From Bacteroidales bacterium UBA3724 (GTDB taxonomy: Bacteria; Bacteroidota; Bacteroidia; Bacteroidales; P3), in assembly GCA_002371315.1 (NCBI GenBank), contig DFHL01000103.1, forward strand, positions 1 through 27,718: DNA of 27,718 bases. The letters run 5' to 3'. The notes beneath the pieces were generated by a model. That model had not been told where the DNA came from and did not search any database. It was given only the letters and a program-made list of their open reading frames with translations. How positions within the stretch are numbered: position 1 is the stretch's first letter; the number at the start of each line of letters is the position of its first letter. Positions 13,088-20,612 of this stretch are shown in pieces. The translations under genes and the position numbers were made by a program.

Positions 13088-14008
13088 ATGAAAAGCGGTT
13101 GCGGGACTCCACATAATTGTGCGCGATGGCTCTGTGCGGCGTTGGTCGCCGTGCTGCTGCTGTCGGCTCTGCCCTTGGCGGCGCAGATGGACACGACGGT
13201 GCGCAAGGGGCCGGAGTTCTACAACGGCGACGGCAGCGAGGTGCTGATGTGGCGCCTTTTCTATCGCGACAATCTGGCCGGCAACCTTGTCCGTCCGCGA
13301 ACACTGCCGCTGGATTCGCTGCCCGACGAAGTCAATCTGCGTCTGCTGAAGGATAGCGGAGGCTTCTGTTTTCCAATGCGTAACATCATTACGTCGCCCT
13401 ACGGGTGGCGCGACCGCTGGCAGCGTCCGCACCGCGGTGTCGACATACTGTTGCGCACGGGCGACCCTGTGCGGGCGTGCTTTGACGGCGTGGTGCGCAT
13501 AGCGCGCGCGATGGGCGGCTACGGCAATGTGGTGGTGCTGCGCCACGAGAACGGGCTTGAAACCGTGTATGGCCACCTGTCGAAGATCGTCGTCAAGCCG
13601 CGCCAGAAGGTGTCGGCCGGCGACATCATAGGCCTTGGCGGAAGCACGGGGCGTTCGACGGGTCCGCACCTTCATTTCGAGGTTCGTTTCCAGTATGAAC
13701 CGTTTGATCCTGAGTGGATTCTGGACTTTACAAACTACACTTTGCGTACGCGCCGCCTGCACCTCGACAAGACCTATTTCGGAATCAGCCGGCCCAAGGA
13801 CCGCCGTCATCCGATTTTCAAGGCCGACAAGAGTTTCGTCAAAGAGCGTCCCGTCCGCAGCCAACCTCGCGAGGTGTACTACGAGGTCAAGAACGGCGAC
13901 ACCCTGGAGCGCATAGCGATGATGCACAGCACCACGGTGGACCGTCTGAAAGAGCTGAATCCCAAGCTGAAAAAGGCCAAGGCCGGTATGCGGATCAGGG
14001 TGAGATGA
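13088..14008 (+). CDS. LysM and M23 metallopeptidase domain protein
   Basis: A secreted zinc peptidase of the lysostaphin/NlpD type that trims peptidoglycan cross-bridges or, if inactive, activates amidases. The 306 residues have a long hydrophobic signal segment (about 15-42, ending LPLAAQ), the M23 domain with HRGVD (His125, Asp129), YGHL (His173) and HLH (His204, His206), and a C-terminal LysM domain (about 263-305, YYEVKNGDTLERIA). All zinc ligands are present, so catalysis is likely. Domain order is reversed from E. coli NlpD, where LysM precedes M23. The gene is almost fused to rpoN (3-base gap) and 45 bases before ribH. Confidence 0.93.
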   Translation: MKSGCGTPHNCARWLCAALVAVLLLSALPLAAQMDTTVRKGPEFYNGDGSEVLMWRLFYRDNLAGNLVRPRTLPLDSLPDEVNLRLLKDSGGFCFPMRNIITSPYGWRDRWQRPHRGVDILLRTGDPVRACFDGVVRIARAMGGYGNVVVLRHENGLETVYGHLSKIVVKPRQKVSAGDIIGLGGSTGRSTGPHLHFEVRFQYEPFDPEWILDFTNYTLRTRRLHLDKTYFGISRPKDRRHPIFKADKSFVKERPVRSQPREVYYEVKNGDTLERIAMMHSTTVDRLKELNPKLKKAKAGMRIRVR

Positions 14009-14053
14009 GAGTGGCAAGAATAAGTGGAAAATATAAAGAACAGTTATAATATA

Positions 14054-14548
14054 ATGAAAAAGACAAATCTATCGGACTACGACCCCACACAGGTTCCGTC
14101 GGGCAAGGGTCGCCGCATCGGCATCGCCGTCGCCGAATGGAACAGAGAAATAACCGATGCGCTGGCACAGGGGGCAATCGACACGCTGCGCAAATACGAA
14201 GTTGTCGACGAGGACATTCGTCTGGTGCACGTTCCGGGCAGCTTCGAGCTGACCACGGCTGCCGACCTGATGCTTCGCAACGACGCTTCGCTGGACGCGG
14301 TCATCTGCATCGGCTGCGTCATACAAGGCGAGACGCGGCATTTCGACTTCATTTGCGAGGCTGTGTCGCAAGGAGTTACCAACGTGTCGCTGAAATTCGA
14401 GAAGCCGGTGATATTCAGTCTACTGACCACGAACAATTTTGAGCAGGCCTTGGACCGCGCCGGCGGCAAACACGGCAACAAGGGTGTGGAAGGTGCTATA
14501 ACGGCACTGAAAATGACTGCTTTGCAAAAGGAATTGGAACGCAAATAA
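14054..14548 (+). CDS. ribH: 6,7-dimethyl-8-ribityllumazine synthase
   Basis: Penultimate step of riboflavin synthesis: condenses 5-amino-6-ribitylaminouracil with dihydroxybutanone phosphate; forms a pentameric or icosahedral shell in the cytoplasm. With the ATG at 14054 it has 164 residues, normal for the family; an in-frame upstream ATG at 14024 would add ten residues of non-family sequence. Motifs: EWN (28-30), VPGSFEL (60-66), GCVIQGETRHFDF with the catalytic His96, and RAGGKHGNKG near the C-terminus. The NLSDYD opening is typical of Bacteroidetes RibH. fmt starts 10 bases after the stop. No FMN riboswitch was recognised upstream. Confidence 0.96.
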   Translation: MKKTNLSDYDPTQVPSGKGRRIGIAVAEWNREITDALAQGAIDTLRKYEVVDEDIRLVHVPGSFELTTAADLMLRNDASLDAVICIGCVIQGETRHFDFICEAVSQGVTNVSLKFEKPVIFSLLTTNNFEQALDRAGGKHGNKGVEGAITALKMTALQKELERK

Positions 14549-14558
14549 AGTTATCGCA

Positions 14559-15506
14559 ATGAAGAGACGAATCGTTTTTATGGGCACGCCCGATTTCGCT
14601 GTCGGCACGCTTGACGCCATCGTCAAGGCAGGCTATGAGGTCGCTGCTGTCGTCACTGTTCCCGACCGCCAGACGGGTCGCGGTCTGAAGCTTACCTATT
14701 CGCCCGTAAAGGAGTATGCGCTTCAGCACGGTCTTGCGTTGCTGCAGCCCGAGAAGCTGCGCGACGCTGCCTTTGTCGACGAGCTGCGTGCCATAGGTGC
14801 CGACCTGTTTGTGGTGGTGGCATTCAGGATGTTGCCCCAGGTGGTGTGGTCGATGCCGCCGCTGGGCACGTTCAATCTGCACGCATCGCTGCTGCCGCAG
14901 TACCGCGGTGCCGCCCCCATCAACTGGGCGATTATCAACGGCGAGAAAGAGACGGGTGTCACCACGTTCCTGCTGAACGAAAAGATAGACGAGGGCAAAG
15001 TGCTGATGCAGCGCTCGACGCCGATAAGCGACACCGACACGGCGGAAAGCCTGCACGACCGGCTGGCCGAGATGGGTGCTGCGCTTACCGTTGAAACCCT
15101 CGATGCCCTCTTTGAAGGCACCGTGGAGCCGAAAGCCCAGGAGCCCTGCGCCGTGATGAAGGCTGCGCCGAAAATCTTCAAGCAGGACTGCGCCATCGAC
15201 TGGCACCGCAGCGGACGCTACATTTTCAATTTCGTCCGCGGTTTGAGCCCGTACCCTGCCGCCACTGCGACGATGACCGACGGCAAAGGCGCTCCTGTAC
15301 AGATGAAAATCTTTGCTGTGGAATATGTGCCTTCGGAAGGCAGCATTGTCGGCGAGATAAAAAGTGACAGGAAAAAAGTGTTAGAAATCGGCGTAAAAGA
15401 CGGATTTATAAAAATTTTGAGCCTTCAAATCAGCGGCAAAAAGAAAATCAGCGTTGAAGAATTTTTGAGAGGTTATGATGTAACGAATTGGAAAATAGGG
15501 ATTTGA
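14559..15506 (+). CDS. fmt: Methionyl-tRNA formyltransferase
   Basis: Transfers formyl from 10-formyltetrahydrofolate to initiator Met-tRNA. The 315 residues match the family. The catalytic Asn106, His108 and Asp144 fall at the same positions as in the E. coli enzyme, within TFNLHASLLPQYRGAAPINW (104-123) and EKIDEGKVL (141-149). An OB-like C-terminal tRNA-binding domain spans about 205-315. It ends the rpoN-M23-ribH-fmt series. The last 130 bases become AT-rich as the gene runs into the HU promoter region. Confidence 0.96.
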   Translation: MKRRIVFMGTPDFAVGTLDAIVKAGYEVAAVVTVPDRQTGRGLKLTYSPVKEYALQHGLALLQPEKLRDAAFVDELRAIGADLFVVVAFRMLPQVVWSMPPLGTFNLHASLLPQYRGAAPINWAIINGEKETGVTTFLLNEKIDEGKVLMQRSTPISDTDTAESLHDRLAEMGAALTVETLDALFEGTVEPKAQEPCAVMKAAPKIFKQDCAIDWHRSGRYIFNFVRGLSPYPAATATMTDGKGAPVQMKIFAVEYVPSEGSIVGEIKSDRKKVLEIGVKDGFIKILSLQISGKKKISVEEFLRGYDVTNWKIGI

Positions 15507-15570
15507 ATTTGCTGGCAAAAAAATATTCAAATTTTTTTTCAAAAAAAGTGTTATTTTGAAAAAAACTCCT

Positions 15571-15578
15571 TATATTTG
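15571..15578 (+). promoter_or_regulatory. -7 box of the HU gene
   Basis: TATATTTG, a full match to TAnnTTTG, gives a leader of about 35 bases before the ATG at 15619. The expected -33 region is A/T-rich without a clean TTTG at the right distance. Confidence 0.65.
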
Positions 15579-15618
15579 CAGCGTCAAATCATAATGTTTA
15601 ACCCTCAAATTCATCACA

Positions 15619-15876
15619 ATGAACAAAACTGAATTAGTTGCAGCAATTGCAGAAAAGGCCGGTATGACCAAAGTTGACAGCGCCAAGGCTTTCAACGCTC
15701 TTATGGAAGTTACGAAAGAGGAGCTCAAGAAAGGCAACAAGATTGCCCTCATCGGCTTCGGCACTTTCGCTATGCAGGAAAGACCCAAACGCAAAGGCAA
15801 AAACCCGCGTACTGGCAAGTCGATCACCATCCCTGCAAAAAAAGTCCTGAAATTCAAAGCCAGCAAGAAGTTCTAA
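15619..15876 (+). CDS. HU-family DNA-binding protein
   Basis: Small nucleoid protein that bends DNA as a dimer. At 85 residues it has the standard fold: helical base (1-40, KTELVAAIAEKAGMTKVDSA), the signature GNKIALIGFGTFAMQERPKRKGKNPRTGK (about 39-68) including the beta-arm that inserts in the minor groove, and the closing helix (FKASKKF). It is near the shortest HU length and has no extension. It has its own promoter (15571) and a strong terminator (15901), consistent with high, independent expression. Confidence 0.96.
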   Translation: MNKTELVAAIAEKAGMTKVDSAKAFNALMEVTKEELKKGNKIALIGFGTFAMQERPKRKGKNPRTGKSITIPAKKVLKFKASKKF

Positions 15877-15900
15877 GCTTCCTCGCCAGACTGAAAAAAG

Positions 15901-15931
15901 AAACATCTCCGAAAAAGGAGATGTTTTTTTT
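15901..15931. terminator. Rho-independent terminator after HU
   Basis: Stem AAACATCTCC (15901-15910) / GGAGATGTTT (15917-15926), loop GAAAAA, followed by T's to 15931. On the other strand an interrupted T-rich tract also follows, so it may serve the convergent helicase gene too. Confidence 0.88.
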
Positions 15932-15974
15932 GTCGGTTTTGCGACGCTGTGGCTGTCGTTTGGGAAGTTCGGTT

Positions 15975-17405
15975 TCATTCTGGGTAGAACTTGTCGTTGA
16001 AGTTGATCAGATACACGCGTCGGGTGGCGCGCGTCAGGGCCGTGTAGAGCCAGCGCAGATATTCGCGGTCGATCATATCGTCGGTCAGATAGCCTTGGTC
16101 GATGAAGACGGTGGGCCATTGGCCGCCTTGCGTCTTGTGGCACGTCAGCGAGTAGGCGAATTTCACCTGCAGGGCGTTGAAATACGGGTTGTTGCGCACC
16201 TCGTTGAGCTGCTGCGCCTTGGTGGGGAGGTCGGCATAGTCGGCCAGCACTTCGGTGAAAAGGCGTTGCGCCTCGTCGCGAGTAAGCGAGGGCGATTCGG
16301 AATGAAGCGTCTCGAGCAGCAGCTTGCATTCCAGCGGCTGTTCGTCGGCATAGTCGATAAACCGTAAGGTGACATCAACGAAATGGAATCCATATAGTTC
16401 GGTGAAGTTGCGTGCGGCCAGCACCTCGACGATGTCGCCGTTGGCGATGAAGCCCATTTCGGAGTCGTCGTCGAGCCAATGGTAGTTGTTCTTTACCACC
16501 ATCAGGTAGTCGCCAGTGCCGATTTCGTCGTCGCGCAGCAGGATGCGGTTGCGGATGGCCTGGTTGAAGAGGTTGGCGCGTTTGTTGCTGCGGCAGACGA
16601 AGACGACGTCCTCTGTGTCGCCCGACGAATATTCGCTGTTGAGGGTTTCCTCGAGGTCGCTGCCAGGCAGGCGTATGATGTCGTTGTAGCTGTCCAGTTC
16701 GAAGAGAGGAAACTGTATGCTGTCGCCGTGTTCCATTTCCATAATGCGGTTGCGGACGATTGTGGCATTGGCAAGGATGCCCGACATCTGTTCCTGTCGT
16801 ACAACTTCGGTTAGTTCGGCTTCGTGCACTTTGAGGTCGGCCAAAGATTGCAAATAGTTGCGCGACAGGGCTGGGCTTTCTGCCGAGCCTACGGGTGGCA
16901 GCTGTGCGCTGTCGCCAATGAGCATCAGGCGGCAGTGCGAGCCGTCGTTGACGAAGTCAATCAAGTCTTCGAGCAGCGAGTGCCGTCCGGCATACGAGTT
17001 TTCGTCGGGGGTGGCGCTGATCATCGATGCCTCGTCGACGATGAAGAGCGTGTAGCTGTGCTTGTTTTGCGCTCTTACGCTTCGGACCATACCCGTGGCG
17101 TCGGTTATCGAGGTGTATATTATTTTGTGGATTGTGTATGCCTTGCGGTTTGAATAGCCAGACAGCACCTTGGCTGCGCGTCCGGTAGGGGCCAGCAGGA
17201 CTGTCTTGATGCGAAGGCGCGGCGCCGCCTTGATGAGCGCTGAGACGAGCGATGTTTTGCCGGTTCCTGCATATCCCTTGAGCAGGAATGTCGCCTGCGG
17301 GTCGTCGTCGAACAGAAAGTCCACCATTTTCGCGCACGCTTCGCGCTGCCCGGCAGTCGGCTCGTGCGGGAAGAAGGAGAATATCAGTTGTTCTACTCGG
17401 TTCAT
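15975..17405 (-). CDS. SF1 DNA helicase, RecD/Dda-like
   Basis: ATP-dependent 5'-3' type helicase of superfamily 1B. The 476 residues include Walker A GYAGTGKTS (44-52), motif Ia LLAPTGRAAKVL (70-81), Walker B IVDEAS (122-127), motif III LMLIGDSAQLPPVG (about 155-168), the Q-rich CHKTQGGQWP motif and motif VI RWLYTALTRAT near the C-terminus. This is shorter than RecD2 (about 720 residues) and lacks an N-terminal helix-hairpin-helix domain, closer to T4 Dda-like or Bacteroidetes stand-alone AAA helicases. There is no RecB/RecC neighbour, so a RecBCD role is unlikely. Single gene between HU and secG. Confidence 0.92.
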   Translation of the reverse strand: MNRVEQLIFSFFPHEPTAGQREACAKMVDFLFDDDPQATFLLKGYAGTGKTSLVSALIKAAPRLRIKTVLLAPTGRAAKVLSGYSNRKAYTIHKIIYTSITDATGMVRSVRAQNKHSYTLFIVDEASMISATPDENSYAGRHSLLEDLIDFVNDGSHCRLMLIGDSAQLPPVGSAESPALSRNYLQSLADLKVHEAELTEVVRQEQMSGILANATIVRNRIMEMEHGDSIQFPLFELDSYNDIIRLPGSDLEETLNSEYSSGDTEDVVFVCRSNKRANLFNQAIRNRILLRDDEIGTGDYLMVVKNNYHWLDDDSEMGFIANGDIVEVLAARNFTELYGFHFVDVTLRFIDYADEQPLECKLLLETLHSESPSLTRDEAQRLFTEVLADYADLPTKAQQLNEVRNNPYFNALQVKFAYSLTCHKTQGGQWPTVFIDQGYLTDDMIDREYLRWLYTALTRATRRVYLINFNDKFYPE

Positions 17406-17511
17406 CTGGCAGGGTTTGATGTTTTACGTTTAAGGGTAGGGGGCAGGCCTTTGTGAGGACGATTTTATTTGTTAATTATAGGTTGTCACGATGGGTGTCC
17501 CTTAAAGAAAA

Positions 17512-17537
17512 AGAGATTTGCCAAATGACAAATCTCT
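17512..17537 (-). terminator. Terminator of the secG unit
   Basis: Stem AGAGATTTG (17512-17520) / CAAATCTCT (17529-17537) with an 8-base loop; on the minus strand it is followed by the T-rich run TTTTTCTTT. It sits 30 bases beyond the secG stop. Confidence 0.8.
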
Positions 17538-17567
17538 CTATTTCTGGTCAATGAGTTTGGCGGAGTG

Positions 17568-17903
17568 TTACTCCTGGACGGGAGCTGCGGGAGCCTGCTG
17601 TCCACCCATAGCGCTGGCAGCCGAAGGCAGTTCGACTTGTTCTGCGTTGACGGCGCTCTTCACGTCAGAAGACGATTTGCCGTTGTGGATGGTGATTGTT
17701 GCGATAAGGCTCAGCACCACAAGAGCGATGGCAAGACCCCAAGTGAGTTTCTCGAGGAAATCGGTGGTTTTGCGCACACCCATAATCTGGTTGGGAGCCG
17801 AGAAGTTGGCGGCCAAACCGCCACCCTTAGAGTTCTGGACGAGTACCACCAAAGCCAAAACGATGCTGACAATCAGAATAAGTATTACGATAAAGTTGTA
17901 CAT
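17568..17903 (-). CDS. secG: Preprotein translocase subunit SecG
   Basis: Accessory subunit of the SecYEG inner-membrane channel. The 111 residues have two membrane helices (about 4-22 and 54-75) joined by the conserved loop VQNSKGGGLAANF (22-34) with the GLA motif, plus FLEKLTWGLA (49-58). A polar Ala/Pro/Gln tail (about 80-111) follows, common in SecG from this phylum. The gene lies 11 bases after a hypothetical gene with which it is surely co-transcribed, and a terminator follows. Confidence 0.95.
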   Translation of the reverse strand: MYNFIVILILIVSIVLALVVLVQNSKGGGLAANFSAPNQIMGVRKTTDFLEKLTWGLAIALVVLSLIATITIHNGKSSSDVKSAVNAEQVELPSAASAMGGQQAPAAPVQE

Positions 17904-17914
17904 AATTATAATTA

Positions 17915-18583
17915 TTACTTTTTATTATTATCCAGTTTTAATTTAAGTTCCGAAATTCGGATTGCAAAAGTACTACTTTTTTCGGGATATTTTGCAATTA
18001 ATTTTTCATATATGCCGATTGCGCGGTCGAATTTGCCTTGTTTTTCGAGTATAACGGCAAGAGTTTCAGTCTCTAACGATTCATCTTTGGCTATGCTCTT
18101 TTTTCCAAGAACTTCGACGGAAACATCGTCGTTGCTGCCCAAATCTTCGGGGTTGTAGTTGCCCGTTTCGAGAAATTTGGACAGGATAACGCTCTTTGGG
18201 GCAGTCTTGAACGACACTTCCTGATAGGCGTTGATCTCCTTCATAATGTCGAAGGTGTCCTGTCCGCCGACTTCGTATTCCTGGCTTTTGGCCTGTTCCA
18301 CTTTTTCTTTGGTCTGTTTGTCGGCGAGGGTGTGTATTTCGGTGAGGGTCACGTGCTCAAGGTATTCGTCGAATTTGGCTTTGTCGAAGAGGTATAGTGA
18401 CGCTTTGGGCAGGAACCGTTCTTCCCAGCGCGAGGTGTCGGTGGCCTTGTCACTGAGGATGTCCATTACCTGCAACAGTGTGCAGTAGGGGAACCTGTTT
18501 TTTTCGGTCTGGATTTCCGACTTGTCCAACATTGAGTATCGGCACAGGTCGCCCAATTTGACATTAAACGCTGATTTTTCCAT
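17915..18583 (-). CDS. Hypothetical protein with C-terminal TPR-like helices, upstream of secG
   Basis: Not a family I can name. The 222 residues are soluble and acidic, without signal peptide or membrane segment. The C-terminus (about 170-218, ETLAVILEKQGKFDRAIGIYEKLIAKYPEKSSTF region) looks like one tetratricopeptide repeat plus a capping helix, suggesting protein-protein contact. Genes of this type sit before secG in other Bacteroidetes, as I recall. Starts with ATG at 18581-18583; a TACATTTG box on the minus strand (18619-18626) provides a promoter about 40 bases upstream. Confidence 0.75.
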   Translation of the reverse strand: MEKSAFNVKLGDLCRYSMLDKSEIQTEKNRFPYCTLLQVMDILSDKATDTSRWEERFLPKASLYLFDKAKFDEYLEHVTLTEIHTLADKQTKEKVEQAKSQEYEVGGQDTFDIMKEINAYQEVSFKTAPKSVILSKFLETGNYNPEDLGSNDDVSVEVLGKKSIAKDESLETETLAVILEKQGKFDRAIGIYEKLIAKYPEKSSTFAIRISELKLKLDNNKK

Positions 18584-18618
18584 TATTTTGTAATATTAGG
18601 GACTTAAAAATCAAAATG

Positions 18619-18626
18619 CAAATGTA
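18619..18626 (-). promoter_or_regulatory. -7 box for the hypothetical-secG unit
   Basis: The minus strand reads TACATTTG, a full match to TAnnTTTG, about 36 bases before the start codon. The -33 region is only T-rich. Confidence 0.55.
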
Positions 18627-18751
18627 CAATTATTTTTTGATATGAAAAAATGTCAATTAATAATAATTTTTATAACGTTGATATACAGTGCACTGTGGCT
18701 TATATTGAAAAGTTTTAAACATTTTTATGTTTCTATATGGAAAAAATTGTG

Positions 18752-18759
18752 TACTTTTG
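18752..18759 (+). promoter_or_regulatory. -7 box of the rpmH promoter
   Basis: TACTTTTG matches TAnnTTTG fully, with TGTTT at 18728-18732 in the -33 position (19-base spacer). It lies 21 bases before the rpmH start, so the leader is very short. Confidence 0.65.
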
Positions 18760-18780
18760 CACTTCCAAATTTGAGTAAAA

Positions 18781-18927
18781 ATGAAGAGAACATTTCAACC
18801 ATCACGCAGAAAAAGAGCAAATAAGCACGGTTTCCGTCAGAGAATGTCGACGGCAAATGGCAGAAAAGTTTTGGCTGCCCGCCGCAAAAAAGGCAGAAAA
18901 AAACTGTCCGTCTCCGACGAACGATAA
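18781..18927 (+). CDS. rpmH: 50S ribosomal protein L34
   Basis: The smallest large-subunit ribosomal protein. The 48 residues begin MKRTFQPSRRKRANKHGFRQ and continue RMSTANGRKVLAARRKKGR, the canonical L34 pattern in full, with a short C-terminal extension (KKLSVSDER). It is very basic and has its own promoter and a terminator 54 bases downstream. rnpA, its partner in many bacteria, is not adjacent; an rRNA methyltransferase gene follows instead. Confidence 0.97.
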   Translation: MKRTFQPSRRKRANKHGFRQRMSTANGRKVLAARRKKGRKKLSVSDER

Positions 18928-18980
18928 ACAATGTGCAGGAGTCTCCGCATTGCAGGAGATTATGTTTGCCTAAAGAAGAT

Positions 18981-19010
18981 AAGAAGTATTGTCGTCAATA
19001 CTTCTTTTTT
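18981..19010 (+). terminator. Terminator after rpmH
   Basis: Stem AAGAAGTATTG (18981-18991) / CAATACTTCTT (18996-19006), loop TCGT, followed by TTTT. An 11-bp perfect stem with a U-tract, so a strong intrinsic terminator. Confidence 0.88.
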
Positions 19011-19033
19011 ATTATAAGGTGCATCTGTAGACA

Positions 19034-20464
19034 ATGAAAATGAGAAAAACGAAGCAGGAAATTATTGTTCCGGACGTTGAGGTCGCTGATGCCGGTGCTG
19101 AGGGCAAAGCCATAGTCCGCATTGACGGAATGGTCGTTTTTGTCCCTTTTGTGGTGCCCGGCGACGTCATAGACCTCAAGATAATAAAGAAGAAGAAAAA
19201 CTATGCCGAAGGGCGTGCTTTGGCGATAAAGCGGCCGTCGCCGCTGCGTGTCGAGGCCCGCTGTCCGCATTTCGGCGTCTGCGGAGGGTGCAAGTGGCAG
19301 ACTCTCGATTATGCTGCCCAGTTGCGCTGCAAGGAGCAGCAGGTGTGCGACAATCTGGAACGGCTGGGGCATATTGACACTTCACAGATGCGGCCCATTT
19401 GTGGCTCGGATAATATATTTTACTATCGTAACAAGCTGGAATTTACATTCTCGTCGAAACGCTGGCTTAATGAAGGCGAGTTGCGCGACGAGAACGATCC
19501 CGGCGCAGTGGGCTTCCACGTTCCTACGGTGTTCGACAAGGTGCTGCCCATTGAGAACTGTGTGTTGCAGCGCGATCCGTCCAACCAAATCCGCAACGCT
19601 CTTCGCGACTATGCGCTGAGCCACAGGCTGCCGTTCTACGATATACGCAACCATACGGGCTATTTGCGCAATCTGGTTATCCGCAACACCTCCACGGGGC
19701 AGCTGATGGTCATAGTGATAGTAGCAGAGCGGAACGACGAACTGCTGAACCCGATGATGGAATACCTCAGGGTCACATTCCCCGAAATCACCTCGCTGCT
19801 GTATATTGTCAACGAAAAGATGAATGATTCGTATACCGATTTGGAAGTGTCGACATACAGTGGCCAGGATTTCATCGTTGAGCAGATGCCACGTTACGGC
19901 GGTGGCAATCCGCTGCAATTCCGCATCAATCCCAAGTCGTTCTACCAGACCAATTCCGAGCAGGCATACAAGCTTTACAGCTTTGTCGCCGAGTTTGCCC
20001 AACTGAAAGGAACGGAAAACGTCTACGACCTTTACACAGGCACCGGCACAATCGCGCAGTTCCTGGCAGGGATGTGCAGCCACGTGACTGGTGTGGAGTA
20101 TGTGGAAGAGGCCATTGTGGATGCCCGCCTCAATGCCCGCCTCAACGGTTTCGACAACTGCACGTTCTATGCAGGTGATATGGCCAAGGTGCTCACTGAC
20201 GACTTTGTCGCCGCCAATGGCCGTCCCGATGTCGTCGTCACCGATCCGCCACGCGCAGGAATGCACGAAAAGGTTGTCGAACAGCTTCTTGCCATCGAAG
20301 CGCCTCGCATTGTATATGTGAGTTGCAATCCCGCCACGCAAGCTCGCGACCTGCAGCTGCTCAGTGCCAAATACGACATTGGGCGAATACAGCCGGTGGA
20401 TATGTTCCCCCACACACAGCACGTTGAAAATGTCGTTGAGCTCATTTTAAAAGAGAAAAATTAA
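19034..20464 (+). CDS. rlmD: 23S rRNA (uracil-5-)-methyltransferase, RlmD/RumA family
   Basis: AdoMet-dependent C5 methylation of a 23S rRNA uridine (U1939 in E. coli for RlmD). The 476 residues contain an N-terminal TRAM domain (about 8-66), the iron-sulfur cysteines Cys77, Cys83 and Cys86 in CPHFGVCGGC, the AdoMet motif DLYTGTGTI, DPPRAGMH, the nucleophile Cys431 in YVSCNPAT, and the general base Glu465 in HVENVVEL. Paralogues (RlmCD, TrmA-like) exist, so target specificity is by homology only. The start 14 codons before the TRAM domain fits; a terminator separates it from rpmH. Confidence 0.93.
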   Translation: MKMRKTKQEIIVPDVEVADAGAEGKAIVRIDGMVVFVPFVVPGDVIDLKIIKKKKNYAEGRALAIKRPSPLRVEARCPHFGVCGGCKWQTLDYAAQLRCKEQQVCDNLERLGHIDTSQMRPICGSDNIFYYRNKLEFTFSSKRWLNEGELRDENDPGAVGFHVPTVFDKVLPIENCVLQRDPSNQIRNALRDYALSHRLPFYDIRNHTGYLRNLVIRNTSTGQLMVIVIVAERNDELLNPMMEYLRVTFPEITSLLYIVNEKMNDSYTDLEVSTYSGQDFIVEQMPRYGGGNPLQFRINPKSFYQTNSEQAYKLYSFVAEFAQLKGTENVYDLYTGTGTIAQFLAGMCSHVTGVEYVEEAIVDARLNARLNGFDNCTFYAGDMAKVLTDDFVAANGRPDVVVTDPPRAGMHEKVVEQLLAIEAPRIVYVSCNPATQARDLQLLSAKYDIGRIQPVDMFPHTQHVENVVELILKEKN

Positions 20465-20493
20465 AAAAAATCATTCAAATAAAAAAAAATTAC

Positions 20494-20501
20494 TATCTTT
20501 G
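20494..20501 (+). promoter_or_regulatory. -7 box of the repeat-rich T9SS cargo gene
   Basis: TATCTTTG matches TAnnTTTG fully and leaves a leader of about 105 bases before the ATG at 20613. No clear -33 box. Confidence 0.55.
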
Positions 20502-20612
20502 CATATTGATATTTTGAGGGCAGAAACTTCAAAATGTTGCATAGATTGTTGAAATTTAATTTTATATAGATATAAATAAAAAGTAGTATAACATATTAAT
20601 TCTAACTGCAAG

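Noticed and set aside
11288..14017. 909-codon minus-strand open frame
   Set aside because: Antisense of rpoN and the M23 peptidase gene, both of which have clear catalytic or functional motifs.
13985..14053. FMN riboswitch before ribH
   Set aside because: The gap between the M23 peptidase gene and ribH is only 45 bases, too short for the roughly 120-base RFN element, and no RFN consensus is visible.
18931..19017. 28-codon frame after rpmH
   Set aside because: It runs through the rpmH terminator hairpin, so it is unlikely to be translated.
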